Below, in pieces: positions 5,459 to 6,083 of a stretch of DNA of 6,083 nucleotides. Within the stretch, counting starts at the first letter, position 1; each line of letters begins with the position of its first letter. The stretch is from UBA3206 sp963623875 (lineage in GTDB: Bacteria > Bacillota_I > Bacilli_A > Acholeplasmatales > Anaeroplasmataceae), in assembly GCA_963623875.1 (NCBI GenBank), contig CAVFNL010000001.1:1-6083 (forward strand). The letters are read 5' to 3'. The notes beneath the pieces were generated by a model. It saw only the letters and a program-made list of their open reading frames with translations, made no database searches and was not told the DNA's origin. A program made the position numbers and the translations under genes.

Positions 5459-5909
5459 AAATGAGAGTTTTTAATATTATTTTATTTGAGTAGTGGCTCT
5501 ATTTTTAAAGTCAAAAAACACTCGATTCTAAGGAGACTATGGATGATTTTAGGGACTAGTAAGGACAAATTTCAATGATAAAGGATTTTGAGTTTTTCAC
5601 ATCTATACACAATGTCTTATATAGATCCGACTCTAATCCTTGATTTTGCCTTAACTAAGGTATTTTACCTTCCAAATCAAGACTTTACAGGTCTTATAAG
5701 AATTAAGCGGTTGTGGTATTTTTTTCCAAAAGCGTGGAGAGTGGAGTGGAGAGCGTGTTTCCACTACTGAGTGGAATGGTAGACACTACTATTTAAATAG
5801 GTTTATCAAGCTATTTTACTAAAGTCGACCTCTTTAGTTCCACTACTAATATAGCATTAATTTCACTATCTTACTAGTAGTGGAAAATAATTATTAAATA
5901 CTCTCATTT
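5459..5909 (+). mobile_element. Structured non-coding repeat element, copy 2, with terminal inverted repeats
   Basis: This 451-bp stretch is bounded by AAATGAGAGT (5459-5468) and its perfect complement ACTCTCATTT (5900-5909); the inverted similarity continues inward through the following AT-rich bases. It aligns to copy 1 in the same orientation: 766-1089 corresponds to 5585-5908, 324 bp in each with compensating small indels, and the last 109 bp are about 89% identical by my count. Hairpins are kept: ATCTATA (5601-5607)/TATAGAT (5620-5626); CTTGATTT (5639-5646)/AAATCAAG (5674-5681) around CCTTAACTAAGG (5649-5660); AGGT (5799-5802)/ACCT (5828-5831); and the terminal hairpin at 5861-5885. Its right end lies 41 bp from the stop of the gene at 5950-6083, as copy 1 likewise lies just downstream of a minus-strand gene. 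No transposase is present in either copy, so movement would need help in trans. Confidence 0.7.
5861..5885 (+). repeat. Terminal hairpin of element copy 2, with wobble-preserving changes
   Basis: The arms are TTTCACTAT (5861-5869) and GTAGTGGAA (5877-5885), with the same CTTACTA loop as copy 1. The two differences from copy 1 (C to T at the third and ninth positions of the left arm) turn G-C pairs into G-U pairs in a plus-strand RNA but into A-C mismatches in a minus-strand RNA. This is mild evidence that the plus strand is the folded RNA, if there is one. Confidence 0.55.
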
Positions 5910-5949
5910 GAACAATGCTTTGGCGACATTTTCAATAAATCTTCGGGTA

Positions 5950-6083
5950 TTACCTTTTCTTAACTGATTTCGAAATCATATGAATTAATTTCTTATTATA
6001 GATTGCAAAAGTCAATGCTAAAAAGCAAAGAATATATGCACATAAACCTATCCAAATATTTGGAATAAATGTGCAACCATAGA
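5950..6083 (-). CDS. C-terminal end of a membrane protein (runs off the right edge)
   Basis: The last 43 codons are visible, ending in TAA at 5952-5950. They encode IPNIWIGLCAYILCFLALTF, one clear hydrophobic membrane span, then a short basic tail rich in lysine ending KSVKKR, as expected for a cytoplasmic C-terminus. No family can be named from this piece. A neighbouring frame just after the stop reads KGNTRRFIENVAKALFK and ends in a TGA at 5906-5904 inside the repeat element's end, which looks coding-like; a one-base shift could mean the original C-terminus was longer and the element's edge now supplies the stop. That is speculative. Confidence 0.55.
   Translation of the reverse strand, partial: YGCTFIPNIWIGLCAYILCFLALTFAIYNKKLIHMISKSVKKR

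Noticed and set aside
5488..5520. GAGTAGTGGCTCT region resembling an ISL3-family end.
   Set aside because: The resemblance is from memory and partial; it lies inside element copy 2 rather than at its end, and no transposase is present.
5588..5770. 60-residue plus-strand frame in element copy 2.
   Set aside because: The same frame in copy 1 hits a stop after a few codons, there is no ribosome binding site, and it runs through hairpin arms.

Overview
The DNA is AT-rich, uses clear GAGG/GGAG ribosome binding sites and TATAAT promoters, and packs short genes onto one strand. This suggests a low-GC Gram-positive (Firmicutes/Bacillota) chromosome or large accessory element. I cannot name the species. 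Every gene I can support lies on the minus strand, and the content is that of an accessory, defence-type island.

Layout, left to right. (1) 1-285 is the first 95 residues of a STAND/AAA-type NTPase with an intact Walker A, cut by the window edge, with an extended -10 promoter just upstream. (2) 401-441 is a minus-strand hairpin terminator. It follows the 3' fragment of an unrecognised gene (488-654) that breaks off exactly where a repeated element starts. (3) 655-1087 is copy 1 of a non-coding, hairpin-rich element bounded by short terminal inverted repeats. (4) 1218-2791 is a two-gene unit: an XRE-type helix-turn-helix protein with two C-terminal membrane segments, broken by an in-frame TAA at the end of its recognition helix, overlapping by one base a 360-residue exported, beta-rich protein of unknown function. 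(5) 3079-4928 is a tightly coupled pair: an OLD/RecF-like ABC ATPase and a small TOPRIM-like protein. This ATPase plus separate TOPRIM partner is the architecture of PARIS- and RloAB-type anti-phage modules. Its promoter carries a 9-bp-arm palindrome over the -35 box and a third half-site 63 bp away. (6) 5182-5355 is a frameshifted remnant of an AlbA_2/Schlafen-like domain, with a strong 17-bp palindrome just upstream. (7) 5459-5909 is copy 2 of the element, in the same orientation as copy 1. (8) 5950-6083 is the C-terminal end of a membrane protein running in from the right.

The main observation is that about 4.4 kb of cargo (the HTH/exported-protein unit, the ATPase/TOPRIM pair and the AlbA_2 remnant) sits between two direct copies, 433 and 451 bp, of the same structured non-coding element. 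The copies keep their hairpins despite sequence divergence, so the element may act as a mobile or recombining boundary of a defence cassette, or may be a structured RNA. Recombination between the copies would delete about 4.8 kb and leave one copy.

Stretches where I see little: 1088-1217, 2792-3078 (only two small inverted repeats), 5055-5181 and 5412-5458.
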